64,000 nucleotides of DNA from the NCBI RefSeq assembly GCF_029937855.1, contig NZ_JAPYPC010000011.1, forward strand, positions 1 through 64,000, read 5' to 3'. Positions within the stretch are counted from its first letter, which is position 1, and each line of letters starts with the position of its first letter. Shown here piece after piece: positions 26,651 to 37,946 of the stretch. The position numbers and the translations under genes were made by a program. The notes below the pieces were generated by a model, which worked only from the letters and a program-made list of their open reading frames with translations, did no database searches and had not been told where the DNA came from. This stretch comes from Christiangramia sp. (GTDB lineage: Bacteria > Bacteroidota > Bacteroidia > Flavobacteriales > Flavobacteriaceae).

Positions 26651-26981
26651 CAAATTTTACTAAAAAGTCAAAAAAAACCTAGCTAACTGCGGGTTTTTCT
26701 ATTATAGGATGGTTAAATCCCAAAGTTTGGCTGGTTTTTAAATTTTTAGAGATTCGAAATGTATTTTACTTAAATGCTCCGCGGACTGCCCCGGAGAATT
26801 TTACTTGTCCTGAATAATTGTTCGGTGAGGAAAAATAAATGAAAGAGTAAGTTCCTAATGCCCGACCTACTTATGGGTCATTAAAATTCTCTTTATTCCA
26901 GGTCTAGTTCTGTTATTAACAGGATTTAAATTTGTAAATTTTAGTTGAAAAGCTATATTTAGGCAGCAATAAACTTCTTGT

Positions 26982-29123
26982 ATGAAGATTTCTAATATAT
27001 TTTTATTTCTGATAGTTTTCTTCATTTTCACGGCGTGTACTTCAGAAAAGAAGAATATTTCTAAAGCAAATGAACCTAAAAACAGGTTGGCTCAATCCAG
27101 CAGTCCCTATCTAATTGAACATGCCGATAATCCGGTAGACTGGTACGAATGGGGACCCGAAGCCCTTCAAAAAGCAAAGGAAGAAGATAAACCTATTATC
27201 ATTAGTGTTGGGTATTCATCATGTCACTGGTGCCATGTGATGGAGAAGGAAAGCTTTATGGATTCCACCGTTGCGTCAATTATGAACAAATATTTCGTGT
27301 CTATAAAAATAGATCGCGAAGAACGTCCAGATATCGATAAAATTTATATGGATGCCGCTGTTCTTATCAATGGCAGTGGAGGGTGGCCTTTGAATGCAAT
27401 AGCTTTGCCCGATGGAAGACCTTTTTTCGCCGGGACATACTTTCCAAAAGAACAATGGAAGAATATTCTTAGCCGAGTTGCCGAAGCCTATAAAAATAAT
27501 AAAGCTGATCTTGTTAATACAGCCAAAGCCCTTACCGAGGGAATTAGGAATTCGAATAGTCTAGATAGTCTTACCAATACTAAAACTGGATTTTCTGAGG
27601 CCGATTACTTTTCAATCCTCAATAACTGGCAAAATGAATGGGATATTTATTTTGGTGGATATTCTGGCACACAAAAATTTCCGCTCCCGATGTCGTGGGA
27701 GGCAGTATTACAATATTATTATTTATCCGGGGATAAGAATGCATTGAATATGGTGAATACAACTTTACAAAAAATGGCACGCGGCGGAATCTACGATCAG
27801 TTAGGCGGCGGTTTTGCCAGATATTCTATAGATTCAAAATGGCTGATACCGCATTTTGAAAAAATGCTTTATGATAACGCTCAGCTCGTTAGTCTCTATT
27901 CCAAAGCTTATAAGGTGACACATAATGAAGAATATAAGCAGTTGGTTAAAGAAACTATTGCGTTTACGGAAAGAGAACTATCTAATGGCGATGCTATTTT
28001 TTATTCTTCCATAAATGCTGATAGTGATGGTGAAGAAGGTAAATATTATGTATGGACTACAGAAGAAATAGATAATGTGCTAACAAAAAGTGAAGCAGTG
28101 ATCATTAAAGATTATTTTAATGTAGAGCGTTATGGAAACTGGGAAGAGGGTAAAAATATTCTTCACCGCAGTACTTCTCCTGAGGAATTCGTAAAGGAAA
28201 AAACATTTTTACTATCCGATTTTAATGAAACTCTAAATTCTGCGAAAAAGAAGTTGTTGGAGTTCAGGAGAAGTAGAGAAAAACCGTCTGTGGATAAAAA
28301 AGTGCTCACTTCTTGGAACGCGCTCATGGCACAGGCATATCTCGACGCTTATACTGCCTTTGGTGAGAAAGAATATCTGGAAGAGGCCTTAAAAATTGGT
28401 AATTTTCTTAATCGAGAGATGGTACAGGAAGATGGCAAACTTTGGAGAAACTATAAAAATGGAAAAAAGAAAATCCCTGGATTTCTTGATGATTATGCCT
28501 TTTTGATCCAGGCATATATCAATTTTTATGAAATAACCTTTGATATTAAATGGTTGCAGAGGGCGGATAAACTTTTAAACTATACAATAGAGCATTTCAG
28601 GAGCGAGCAGGAGGTCATGTTTTTTTATACCGATGCTGGGCAGGAAAATCTTATTGTTAGGAAGATTGAAATTCAGGATAATGTAATGCCTTCTTCGAAT
28701 TCTGTAATGGCCAAGAACTTATTTGTTCTAGGCCATCTTCTGGAAAAGAAACAATACCTTGATCTAAGTGATCAAATGCTTACCCAGCTTTTAGATTTAG
28801 TGATTAGCAACCCATCAAGCTTTGCTAACTGGACAAGGCTTTACGGAATTAAAGCTTTTGGATCTTATGAAATAGCCATCGTGGGAAAAGAGGCAGTAAG
28901 TAAAAATTTTAAGATGAACCAGGAATATTTGCCTACTTCCTTATTTATGGGTGGAAGGGAGGAGAATCTGCCACTGCTAAAAGCAAAACTTACTCAGGGC
29001 AAAACCTTGATCTATGTATGCCAGAACAAAACCTGTAAATATCCGGTGGAACAAGTTGATGAAGCTCTTGAATTAATTCAGAGTCACCTGCAGGAATCAG
29101 AATCTAATAGCTGGTGGGATTAG
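26982..29123 (+). CDS. DUF255 thioredoxin-domain lipoprotein (YyaL/SSP411-like)
   Basis: A 713-residue protein. The N-terminus is a lipoprotein signal ([17 protein letters not shown], Cys at the lipobox), so it is probably periplasmic-side anchored. The DUF255 thioredoxin-like domain (about 35-190) has [14 protein letters not shown] with a CXXC pair. An (alpha/alpha)6-type barrel (about 250-690) resembles N-acylglucosamine 2-epimerase folds. The family is widespread and its activity is not established. It is a single gene ended by a strong hairpin at 29161. Most family members are cytosolic; the lipobox here is a Bacteroidetes variant. Confidence 0.9.
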   Translation: MKISNIFLFLIVFFIFTACTSEKKNISKANEPKNRLAQSSSPYLIEHADNPVDWYEWGPEALQKAKEEDKPIIISVGYSSCHWCHVMEKESFMDSTVASIMNKYFVSIKIDREERPDIDKIYMDAAVLINGSGGWPLNAIALPDGRPFFAGTYFPKEQWKNILSRVAEAYKNNKADLVNTAKALTEGIRNSNSLDSLTNTKTGFSEADYFSILNNWQNEWDIYFGGYSGTQKFPLPMSWEAVLQYYYLSGDKNALNMVNTTLQKMARGGIYDQLGGGFARYSIDSKWLIPHFEKMLYDNAQLVSLYSKAYKVTHNEEYKQLVKETIAFTERELSNGDAIFYSSINADSDGEEGKYYVWTTEEIDNVLTKSEAVIIKDYFNVERYGNWEEGKNILHRSTSPEEFVKEKTFLLSDFNETLNSAKKKLLEFRRSREKPSVDKKVLTSWNALMAQAYLDAYTAFGEKEYLEEALKIGNFLNREMVQEDGKLWRNYKNGKKKIPGFLDDYAFLIQAYINFYEITFDIKWLQRADKLLNYTIEHFRSEQEVMFFYTDAGQENLIVRKIEIQDNVMPSSNSVMAKNLFVLGHLLEKKQYLDLSDQMLTQLLDLVISNPSSFANWTRLYGIKAFGSYEIAIVGKEAVSKNFKMNQEYLPTSLFMGGREENLPLLKAKLTQGKTLIYVCQNKTCKYPVEQVDEALELIQSHLQESESNSWWD

Positions 29124-29160
29124 CATTATATTTTAAATCTCTCTACCAAAGATAATTATT

Positions 29161-29207
29161 AGTATCTGATCTTAATTAAAAATTTAATTAAGATCGGATA
29201 CTTTTTG
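29161..29207 (+). terminator. Strong hairpin after the DUF255 gene
   Basis: GTATCtGATCTTAATTAAA pairs with TTTAATTAAGATCgGATAC, about 18 bp with one mismatch, followed by TTTTT. The remaining 320 bp before susC is AT-rich and presumably holds its promoter; no clear box or gene is seen. Confidence 0.8.
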
Positions 29208-29526
29208 CGAAAGCTAATTCTTAAAAAGTATTAGCATAGGCCGGTTGCTTTTTGCCGATTTAGAAACAGAGGCCTGGTCCACTCAATATTGCTTATAAAT
29301 ATTAATTGTTACCTGGATTAGATCAGAGAGTTTTTTTAAAGATATTTTCTCTTAAAGCAGGAGGATTAAATTTTAAAACGAGAAAGCAAACTTTTAATAA
29401 AAAATGATTTAACTTTATTGACTTAGGAAATAAAATTTATTATTTATTTTGATTCTTAGTTGCTCATTTAAGTTTTTTTTATACTTTTAATAATAACCTG
29501 TTAACTAATTAACTATAATTTAAATT

Positions 29527-32500
29527 ATGAGCATGAAAATTACTACTCGTCCTTCATGGCTATCAGAAGGAAAAAGAAAGGGTATTTTCTTAAGTATTTG
29601 TATTGCCACAATGATTTTAAACATTGGGAATACCGATATTTATGCAATGAGTACGCTTGAAATCACAGATCAGGAGACAGTTTCTGGTATGGTGACCGAT
29701 CAAAATGGAGTTCCATTACCTGGGGTAAATGTTTTTGTTAAAGGCACAACTGTGGGAACTCAGACAGACTTCGATGGGAATTACTCTATTACTGTGCCAG
29801 AGGGTGAGACTCTTGTGTTTAGTTATGTTGGCTTCACTTCACAGGAAATAATCGTGAGTGACCAGGATACGATAGATGTTTCCCTGGAGGAAGATGCCAG
29901 TCAACTGGATGAAATAGTTGTTTTGGGATATACCCAGCAAACCAGAGCCGATGTAACTGGTTCTGTATCTTCTGTTGATGTTTCTGAGGCAACTAAAACT
30001 CCAATCGTAAATGCTGCAGAAGCTTTGCAGGGAAGGGTTACCGGAGTTACTGTTCAAAACGATGGTTCACCGGGTTCGTCTCCTATAGTTAGGATTCGTG
30101 GCTTTGGAACTAGTAATAATAACAATCCGTTATATATTATAGACGGTGTTCAGACGGATGATCCCTCAATATTAAATAGTCTGAACTCTAATGATATAGC
30201 TCAGATGAACGTTTTAAAAGATGGAGCGGCAGCAATTTATGGTGCAAGGGCTTCTAATGGAGTCGTTATTATTACTACCAAAGACGGTTCATTTGGTATG
30301 GTGGGACCTTCTATTTCGATAGATTCTTATGTTGGTTTTTCAAGAGCGGCTAACTTGCCAGATCTTTTGAATCCACAGCAACATGGTGAAATGATATTTC
30401 AGAGTTGGCGTAATGATGGAGCTGTGCTTGATCATGCCCAATATGGTGAAGGTTCTACTCCTGTGGTTCCTGATATGATCAAGGAGATCTCGGTAGATGT
30501 TACGGTGCCTGAAGGAGGGACGGACTGGTTGGATGAAATATTTCGAAATGCCCCTACCTACAGCGCCTCTCTAAGCATGCAAAACGGTAACGAATTTGGA
30601 AAATATCTTATGTCCATTAACTACTTAAAAAGAGAAGGGATTCAACTTGAAACAGGTTTTGAAAGGGCTACGACGCGTTTAAATTCGGAATTTAAAATTT
30701 TTGATAAATTAAGGGTTGGTGAGCACCTGAATGTATCCTTCAGCAATACCCGTAACGGTAATGAAGTTAATAACGCATTGCGATTCTCCCCGTTATTGCC
30801 GGTAAGGGATGATAATGGTAATTTTACCGGAACTTATGGTCCGGATACGGGACTTAGTAATCCAACAAACCCTGTAGCCAATCTTTTAAGGGCTTCCGAT
30901 AACTTTAATAAATCACTTCGGTTGTTCGGGGATGTTTATGCTACTCTTGAACTGTTTGAACATTTCAACGTAAAGACTTCAGTTGCTGCTGATATTCAAG
31001 CTTATGATGGTAGGTTTTTCCTTCCTTTAAATCCAGAGCATTCAGAGCCTCGTTCAACAAACACATTAACCGAGCAGAATTCCAATAATTACCAGTGGCA
31101 GTGGACGAATACTGTGAACTATAATAATAACTTTGGGGAGCATAGTGTGAATGCTATTGCTGGTATTGAAGCTTTATCTCAAAGAGGAAAAGGGAATGGG
31201 ATTTCCCGGAATGGTTATTTATTCGAAACCCCGGATTTTTATCTTCTAAGTAATGGTTCAGGTACACCAATTGTGAATTACGCATTTGATCAAACTTCAA
31301 CCCTGTATTCTTTTTTTGGAAATGTAAATTATAATTATGCTGGAAAATATTATTTATCAGCAACTTTAAGAAGGGATAAATCCTCCAGGTTCAGAGGCGA
31401 TAATCAAAGTGATATATTTCCTTCCTTTAGCGCAGGATGGGTGATAAGTGAGGAAGATTTTTATCCTACCGATGCTTTTGTGAACAGATTAAAGCTAAAA
31501 GCGTCCTGGGGAGAATTGGGAAATCAGACCTTGCCAGCTTCCAATCCTACTATTAATATTTCCAATTTAAATGAGCAATTTGCAGATTATGCTTTTAATG
31601 GAAGTAGTGTGACTACAGGAGCAATACTTAGCCAGGTTGGAAATCCAAATCTTAAGTGGGAGACCAGTGTCACCAAAAATATAGGTTTGAACATTGGAAT
31701 GCTGGATGACAGGTTGGATGCCACTATAGAGGTTTATGAAATTACCACTGAAGATCTTATCACCAGGGATAATAGCCTAATCAGTACAACAGCGATAGAT
31801 GCACAGGCTCCGCTGGTGAACCTTGGTTCTATTAGAAATACGGGAGTGGATTTTAATATTGGTTATCAAAGCGAGTCTTCTTCAGATTTTACCTATGGTT
31901 TTAACCTGAATATTTCGCATTATAAGAATGAGGTGATTGATCTGATTAGCGAATTCCAGACTGGTAATACCGGTTTTAGGGGAGGACCTGTTACCAGAAC
32001 CTCTGAAGGTAAACCGCTTTCATATTTTTATGGAAGAGAAGTAATAGGAATATTTGCCTCTGAAGCAGAGGTTGAAGCAGCAGCAGATCAGGGATTTGAA
32101 ACTTCTGCTGATGGAGTGGGACGCTTCCAGTATGCTGATATCAATAATGATGGAGTGATAAACGATGATGACAGGACGGATATAGGATCCCCTCATCCCG
32201 ATTTTACATATGGTTTAAACCTCAATGCTGAATATAAAGGATTTGATTTTTCGGCATTTTTCGCCGGCTCGCAAGGGAATGAAATATACAATTATCAAAA
32301 AGTATTTACAGATTTCCCCCTATTTTTTAATGCCAACAGAAGTGCCAGGGTTTTAAATTCCTTTACACCGGATAATCCGGACGCCGCATTACCTGCACTA
32401 AGTGCAACTATAAGAAATAATGAAACGAACCCAAATTCTTATTTTGTGGAAGATGGTTCTTTTCTAAGATTAAAAAATTTACAAATCGGCTATAATTTTG

Positions 32501-32718
32501 CTGAAACTATAGTAGAAAAATTAAGAGTACAGAATTTGCGTATTTATGTTCAGGGAACTAATTTGTTCACTATTACTGGATATGACGGACTCGATCCTGA
32601 GGTAGGTTCCTTTGATAGTCTTACGTTGGGTGTTGATGGAAATGTTGGAGGTGGAGGTTTATTAACAGTATATCCACTTTCACAGATATATACATTTGGT
32701 GTTAATATTAAACTTTAG
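29527..32718 (+). CDS. SusC-like TonB-dependent outer-membrane receptor
   Basis: A 1063-residue receptor that imports a bound oligomer with its SusD partner, powered by TonB. A signal peptide is followed by a carboxypeptidase-regulatory-like domain (about 52-125: VSGMVTDQNGVPLPGVNVF, GTQTDFDGNYSI). The LDEIVVLGY junction, the plug domain (about 135-255: VRIRGFGTSNNNNPLYIIDG, NVLKDGAAAIYGARASNGVV) and a 22-strand-type barrel come next. susD starts 2 bp after it. The cargo is unknown; the neighbourhood suggests a sugar-like compound. Confidence 0.96.
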   Translation: MSMKITTRPSWLSEGKRKGIFLSICIATMILNIGNTDIYAMSTLEITDQETVSGMVTDQNGVPLPGVNVFVKGTTVGTQTDFDGNYSITVPEGETLVFSYVGFTSQEIIVSDQDTIDVSLEEDASQLDEIVVLGYTQQTRADVTGSVSSVDVSEATKTPIVNAAEALQGRVTGVTVQNDGSPGSSPIVRIRGFGTSNNNNPLYIIDGVQTDDPSILNSLNSNDIAQMNVLKDGAAAIYGARASNGVVIITTKDGSFGMVGPSISIDSYVGFSRAANLPDLLNPQQHGEMIFQSWRNDGAVLDHAQYGEGSTPVVPDMIKEISVDVTVPEGGTDWLDEIFRNAPTYSASLSMQNGNEFGKYLMSINYLKREGIQLETGFERATTRLNSEFKIFDKLRVGEHLNVSFSNTRNGNEVNNALRFSPLLPVRDDNGNFTGTYGPDTGLSNPTNPVANLLRASDNFNKSLRLFGDVYATLELFEHFNVKTSVAADIQAYDGRFFLPLNPEHSEPRSTNTLTEQNSNNYQWQWTNTVNYNNNFGEHSVNAIAGIEALSQRGKGNGISRNGYLFETPDFYLLSNGSGTPIVNYAFDQTSTLYSFFGNVNYNYAGKYYLSATLRRDKSSRFRGDNQSDIFPSFSAGWVISEEDFYPTDAFVNRLKLKASWGELGNQTLPASNPTINISNLNEQFADYAFNGSSVTTGAILSQVGNPNLKWETSVTKNIGLNIGMLDDRLDATIEVYEITTEDLITRDNSLISTTAIDAQAPLVNLGSIRNTGVDFNIGYQSESSSDFTYGFNLNISHYKNEVIDLISEFQTGNTGFRGGPVTRTSEGKPLSYFYGREVIGIFASEAEVEAAADQGFETSADGVGRFQYADINNDGVINDDDRTDIGSPHPDFTYGLNLNAEYKGFDFSAFFAGSQGNEIYNYQKVFTDFPLFFNANRSARVLNSFTPDNPDAALPALSATIRNNETNPNSYFVEDGSFLRLKNLQIGYNFAETIVEKLRVQNLRIYVQGTNLFTITGYDGLDPEVGSFDSLTLGVDGNVGGGGLLTVYPLSQIYTFGVNIKL

Positions 32719-32720
32719 TA

Positions 32721-34409
32721 ATGATGAAAAAGAAATTAATTTATTATATCCTTCCATTATTGGCTTTGATAGCTTGTAATGAAGAATTTACGGAGACTCC
32801 CGCTGTAGGTGCCCTTAGTGATGAAGCGTTACAGAATCCTCAGGGAGTAGATCTCTTACTTACAGGAGCTTATTCGGCTTTGACAGGCGCAGTTAACAAT
32901 AATGGAGGGAATGGTTTTGCTGTGAGTCCTGATAACTGGTGGTTTGATGTAATGTCAGACGATGCTCACAAAGGAAGTACCGATGGTGATCAGCTGGATT
33001 TATTTTTGTTGGAGACCTATCAGTTTACTCCTGCCAACCCTTATATTCTTGGGAAATGGGAAGCGCTATATGGAGGTGAAAACAGGGCAAATGCTGTTAT
33101 TAATGTAATTAATGGAATAGAAGGAGAGGATGTTACGGGAAAACTGGCAGAGGCTAGATTTTTGAGAGGTTATTATAATTTTGAACTACAAAAAATCTTT
33201 GGTAACCCTGCTTTTATCTCAGCTGAAAATTATGCCAATAGTAATTTCAACCAGCCAAACCCTGGACCAATATGGGAAGAAATTGAAGCTGATCAGCAAT
33301 TTGCCATAGAAAATTTACCCGAGACACAAGCAGAACCAGGTAGACCAACTTCATGGACAGCTAAAGCCTTTTTAGCCAAAACCTACTTATTTCAGGAAAA
33401 GTGGCAGGAAGCTTTTAATCTTCTACAGGATATAATCCAAAATGGACCATATAGTCTAAACCAAGAATTCTTTGCCAATTTTAGAGCTGAAGGCGAAAAT
33501 AGCCCAGAATCGGTATTTTCTATTCAATTTACGGCCGATGATGGTAATTCTTATAACGGGAATGTGGGAAGTACATTAAACTTTCCCAACGCTTTAGGTT
33601 TTTGTTGTGGTTTTTATTCCCCTACTCAGGATCTTGTAAATGCATACCAAACAGGAGAGGATGGTTTGCCACTTTTGGACACATTCGGTGAAAATGATGT
33701 AGCGAATGATTATGGAATAGAAAGTGACCAGCCTTTTACTCCTGAATCGGGACCATTGGACCCACGCTTAGATTATACTGTAGGAAGAAGAGGAATAGAT
33801 TATAATGGTTATGGGATAAATCCAGGAAAGGAATGGGTTCGTAATAGTTTTGCAGATATATCAGGTCCTTATCTTCCTAAAAAGAATGTGTACTATGCAG
33901 GAGAAGATGTGAATATGGGCACAGGTCCCTGGGGGCAGCAATATTCCGGAATTAATTACAATGTTATGCGATTTTCAGGTGTTTTATTGATGGCGGCAGA
34001 AGCTGCCGTGGAATTGGGCGATCTAGATACCGCATTAGATTATGTTAATCAGGTAAGGGAAAGAGCAAAGAATATGACCTATGTGCAGGCCGAGGACGGT
34101 TCCCCTGCAGCTAATTACAATATAGATCTATATGATTCTTTTTCAGACCAGGAATTTGCGAGAAAGGCAGTTCGTTTCGAAAGGAGATTAGAACTTGCCA
34201 TGGAAGGTCACAGATATTTTGATCTTGCCAGGTGGGGACCTAACTATATGAAAAATGTTATTGAGGAATATATCGATAATGAAACCTCCACTATTCCTAA
34301 TTTCGGGCCAAAAACATCAACTTTCCAGGAACATATGGTAATAATGCCTATCCCAACCACAGCAATAGATCTTTCTGGGGGAGTGCTAACTCAAAATCAA
34401 GGATATTAA
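32721..34409 (+). CDS. SusD/RagB-family surface lipoprotein
   Basis: A 562-residue protein with a lipoprotein signal (IYYILPLLALIACNEEF). The SusD-like N-terminal domain shows LLLTGAYSALTGAVNN and ARFLRGYYNFELQKIFG. The C-terminal RagB/SusD domain has RFERRLELAMEGHRYFDLARWG. It captures ligand on the cell surface and caps the SusC channel. A structured 160-bp gap to the next gene suggests that expression of the pair is separated from the downstream enzymes. Confidence 0.96.
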   Translation: MMKKKLIYYILPLLALIACNEEFTETPAVGALSDEALQNPQGVDLLLTGAYSALTGAVNNNGGNGFAVSPDNWWFDVMSDDAHKGSTDGDQLDLFLLETYQFTPANPYILGKWEALYGGENRANAVINVINGIEGEDVTGKLAEARFLRGYYNFELQKIFGNPAFISAENYANSNFNQPNPGPIWEEIEADQQFAIENLPETQAEPGRPTSWTAKAFLAKTYLFQEKWQEAFNLLQDIIQNGPYSLNQEFFANFRAEGENSPESVFSIQFTADDGNSYNGNVGSTLNFPNALGFCCGFYSPTQDLVNAYQTGEDGLPLLDTFGENDVANDYGIESDQPFTPESGPLDPRLDYTVGRRGIDYNGYGINPGKEWVRNSFADISGPYLPKKNVYYAGEDVNMGTGPWGQQYSGINYNVMRFSGVLLMAAEAAVELGDLDTALDYVNQVRERAKNMTYVQAEDGSPAANYNIDLYDSFSDQEFARKAVRFERRLELAMEGHRYFDLARWGPNYMKNVIEEYIDNETSTIPNFGPKTSTFQEHMVIMPIPTTAIDLSGGVLTQNQGY

Positions 34410-34438
34410 TTTAATCATATTTATTTAGAAATAATCAG

Positions 34439-34544
34439 GACTGTTTAAAAATAGTTTTAGTTGTTTAACTGAGCTTTTCGTTTTTCTATAAAAAGGAAAA
34501 TAAACGATAGGCTCAGTTTATTTAATAATAAAATTGAAACAGTC
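34439..34544 (+). terminator. Nested double hairpin between susD and the FG-GAP gene
   Basis: The outer stem GACTGTTT (34439) pairs with AAACAGTC (34537). The inner stem AACTGAGC (34467) pairs with GCTCAGTT (34511) with further internal pairing (TCGTTT/AAACGA). There is no clean T tract, so it may be an attenuator, a processing or stability element, or a partial terminator. Confidence 0.5.
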
Positions 34545-34571
34545 ATGTCTTATTAAAATTCAAAGAGGAGG

Positions 34572-37500
34572 ATGTTGAAAATGAAGAGCATTAAATTCAT
34601 ACCGATCATTGCTGCTTGTATTTCATTTTCATGTATTACCGAAAGTGAAGAAAGTTTACAAGATCAGACCCATTTTACAAGATTAAGTGTAGAAGACTCG
34701 AATATAGATTTTCAGAATATTTTAACCGAGAATGATAGTCTTAACTACTTCAGTTATTCTTATCTATATATGGGTGGAGGTATAGCTGCAGGAGACATAA
34801 ATAATGACGGCCTTACAGATCTTTTTTTTACCGGAAATATGGTATCAAACAAACTGTATCTAAATGAAGGCAAGCTTAAGTTTAAGGATATCTCAAAAAA
34901 AGCAGGTGTAGAAGGAGATGGACGTTGGTTTACCGGCGTGACCATGGCAGATGTAAATGCTGACGGCTGGCTTGATATTTACGTCTCGGCTTCTGGAAAA
35001 TTTGAACCTCGCGAAAACTTACTGTATGTGAATAATAAGGATGGCACCTTTACAGAAAGAGCCCGGGAATATGGAATAGCAGATAAAGGTCATAGTGTGC
35101 AATCTACTTTCTTTGATTATGACCTTGATGGAGATCTGGATCTTTTTGTAGCTAATTATCCTCCCACACGTTTTGATTCCCCCAATCATTTTTATTTGTT
35201 CAAAATGCAAAACCTCAAAGAGGTAGAGTCAGATAATTTATATAGAAACGATAATGGCGTTTTTACCAAAGTTACCGATGAAGCCGGAGTAAAATCTTTC
35301 GGACTTTCACTCAGTGCCACAGTGGGTGATTTGAATGAAGATGGATGGCCAGATATTTACATTTCCAACGATTTTAGCACACCAGATTATATGTATCTTA
35401 ACAATCAGGATGGAACTTTTACCGATGTGCTGAAAGAAGCTACTCAACAAACTTCTTTCTATGGTATGGGGGTGGATATTGCTGATTACAATAATGACGG
35501 ACTTCTGGATATTCTGCAAATGGATATGGCCGCCAAGGATAATAGACGCTCGAAAGCGAATATGGCCAGTATGAATCCAGATCTGTTCTGGAGTACAGTA
35601 AATTCAGGGTTTCATTACCAGTATATGTTCAATTCTCTTCAGACCAATGCGGGAAATTTGCAAGGAAATACACCCTATTTTAGTAATACAGCAAATCTTG
35701 CTGGAGTACAAGCCACAGATTGGAGCTGGGCTCCGTTATTTGCCGATCTGGATAATGACGGATGGAAGGATATTTTTATTTCGAACGGCACAAGAAGGGA
35801 GATAAACAATAAAGATTATTTTAATGAACTTAAAAAAAGATCTGTTCAGAACGATAGTCTTCTGGAGAAATCCCTGGAAATTCCTTCTGAAAAAATAGAT
35901 AATTTCGTTTTTAGAAATAAAGGAGATTTAACTTTTGAAAGAGTGAATGATAAGTGGGGTTTAAATTATGCAGGCTTTTCCAATGGAACTGTATATGCCG
36001 ATCTTGATAATGACGGGGACCTGGAAATTGTGCTGAACAATATTGATGATACCGCAACCATATTTCGGAATAATAATCTAGATGGAAATAGTTATTTAAA
36101 TATCAGCTTGAAAGGTCCGGAAAAAAATAAATTTGGTATTGGTGCCCGGGTTTATCTTAAAAATAATGAGCAGTCTCAAATGCAGGAGCTTAATCTAAGC
36201 CGGGGCTTTCAATCTTCTGTAGCTCCGGAATTACACTTTGGATTAGGAAACAGGAAAAAAATAGAAGAGCTTAAGGTTGTTTGGGCAGATCAAAGAACCC
36301 AGGTCTTAAAGGATGTTTCAGTTAACCAAGATTTGGTTATTAATTATTCCGATTCCCAGACCCCGACTTCTGTGGTTCCCAAAAATCCTGTGAGAAAGCT
36401 ATTTTTAACGGTTTCAGCAGACTCGCTTAATCTTGATTATAAACATTCGGAAAACACCTTTGATGATTTCCAAAAAGAAATTCTCCTACCTCATAAAACT
36501 TCTATGTTTGGCCCGGGGATGGCTGTAGGGGATTTGAATAATGACGGACTGGATGATCTTTTTATTGGCGGAGCTTCAGAATCTCCAGCCGGAATTTATT
36601 TTCAAACTCCTAATGGCTTTCAAAAGAAGGAGTTTGAGGCTATATATAAAGATCTTAAATACGAAGACCTTGGAGCCCTGATCTTCGATGCAGATAATGA
36701 TGGCGATAATGATCTTTATGTGGTTAGCGGTGGAAATGAATTCTCTCCACATTCTGAATTCTTACAGGATAGGCTGTATATCAATGAAAATGGAAATTTT
36801 CAAAAATCGAGATCCGCACTGCCGGAAATGATTACCAGTGGTTCAAGAGCTTATGCGCATGATTATGATAAGGACGGAGACCTCGATCTTTTTGTTGGTG
36901 GAAGGTTAGTGCCGGGTAATTATCCCTCACCTGCTACCAGCTATCTTTTGGAAAATATTTCTGAAAATGGAAATGCCAAATTTATAGATGCAACACCAAA
37001 AGCAGCGCCTGAACTTTCAAATCTTGGAATGGTAACTAGTGCTACTTGGACAGATTTTGACAATGATGGATGGACAGATTTAGTTATCGCAGGAGAATGG
37101 ATGCCGATCAAGGTATTTAAGAATAATCGCGGCAATTTTTTCGATATATCAAAACAGTTAGGACTTGCAGATTCTACAGGTTGGTGGTTCAGCATAAAGG
37201 AGGGTGATTTTGACAATGATGGTGATATGGATTTTATAGCAGGAAACTTAGGTGAGAACTATAAGTACAAGGCCAGCGAGGATGCTAGTTTTGATATATA
37301 TTATTATGATTTTGACGGAAATGACACCAGGGATATTGTGTTAAGTTACTATAATGATGGGGAAAAATTTCCTGTGCGGGGAAGAGAGTGTTCTTCCCAA
37401 CAAATGCCCGGAATCAAAAAGAAATTTGAAGATTATAACTCTTTTGCAAATGCAAATCTGGAAGATATATATACCACGAATTACTTAGGAAATGCTCTCC

Positions 37501-37922
37501 ATTACCAGGTAAACTCTTTTGCCAGTGTATATATTGAAAACAGGGGAGATAAATTTATTAAACATAATTTACCTAAGGAGGCCCAGATTTCAACTATAAA
37601 CCAGATTCTCACAGAAGATTTTAATAAGGATGGAAACCTGGATGTAATAATTGCCGGCAATCTATATGCTTCAGAAGTGGAAACACCCCGGGCAGATGCC
37701 GGAATAGGTCTTTTGCTGCTAGGTGACGGAAATGGGGGTTTTGAGCCGGTAAAAGCTAGAGATAGTGGTTTCTTTATACCTGGTGATGTAAAGGATATGG
37801 CCAGGCTGAGAACTCCTGATGGGGAATATATCATAGTGGCTAAGAATAATGACAATTTACAATTGATTAAGCTTAAAGAGCCGATTTCAAAGAATAATGA
37901 AATAGCAGCCGCTAATAATTAA
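34572..37922 (+). CDS. FG-GAP/VCBS repeat and ASPIC/UnbV lipoprotein (CRTAC-like)
   Basis: A 1116-residue lipoprotein (signal with lipobox near FSCITE). Two beta-propellers are built of FG-GAP repeats with Ca2+-binding loops such as DINNDGLTD, DVNADGWLD, DLNEDGWPD and DADNDGDND. Between them, near residues 515-600, lies an ASPIC/UnbV domain (LKGPEKNKFGIGARVYL). Such proteins often sit beside SusCD pairs in Bacteroidetes, and their job is not known; surface binding or scaffolding is likely. GMC-oxidoreductase genes follow after 24 bp. Confidence 0.92.
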   Translation: MLKMKSIKFIPIIAACISFSCITESEESLQDQTHFTRLSVEDSNIDFQNILTENDSLNYFSYSYLYMGGGIAAGDINNDGLTDLFFTGNMVSNKLYLNEGKLKFKDISKKAGVEGDGRWFTGVTMADVNADGWLDIYVSASGKFEPRENLLYVNNKDGTFTERAREYGIADKGHSVQSTFFDYDLDGDLDLFVANYPPTRFDSPNHFYLFKMQNLKEVESDNLYRNDNGVFTKVTDEAGVKSFGLSLSATVGDLNEDGWPDIYISNDFSTPDYMYLNNQDGTFTDVLKEATQQTSFYGMGVDIADYNNDGLLDILQMDMAAKDNRRSKANMASMNPDLFWSTVNSGFHYQYMFNSLQTNAGNLQGNTPYFSNTANLAGVQATDWSWAPLFADLDNDGWKDIFISNGTRREINNKDYFNELKKRSVQNDSLLEKSLEIPSEKIDNFVFRNKGDLTFERVNDKWGLNYAGFSNGTVYADLDNDGDLEIVLNNIDDTATIFRNNNLDGNSYLNISLKGPEKNKFGIGARVYLKNNEQSQMQELNLSRGFQSSVAPELHFGLGNRKKIEELKVVWADQRTQVLKDVSVNQDLVINYSDSQTPTSVVPKNPVRKLFLTVSADSLNLDYKHSENTFDDFQKEILLPHKTSMFGPGMAVGDLNNDGLDDLFIGGASESPAGIYFQTPNGFQKKEFEAIYKDLKYEDLGALIFDADNDGDNDLYVVSGGNEFSPHSEFLQDRLYINENGNFQKSRSALPEMITSGSRAYAHDYDKDGDLDLFVGGRLVPGNYPSPATSYLLENISENGNAKFIDATPKAAPELSNLGMVTSATWTDFDNDGWTDLVIAGEWMPIKVFKNNRGNFFDISKQLGLADSTGWWFSIKEGDFDNDGDMDFIAGNLGENYKYKASEDASFDIYYYDFDGNDTRDIVLSYYNDGEKFPVRGRECSSQQMPGIKKKFEDYNSFANANLEDIYTTNYLGNALHYQVNSFASVYIENRGDKFIKHNLPKEAQISTINQILTEDFNKDGNLDVIIAGNLYASEVETPRADAGIGLLLLGDGNGGFEPVKARDSGFFIPGDVKDMARLRTPDGEYIIVAKNNDNLQLIKLKEPISKNNEIAAANN

Positions 37923-37946
37923 ATATTTCAGCAAAATCAACCATTT

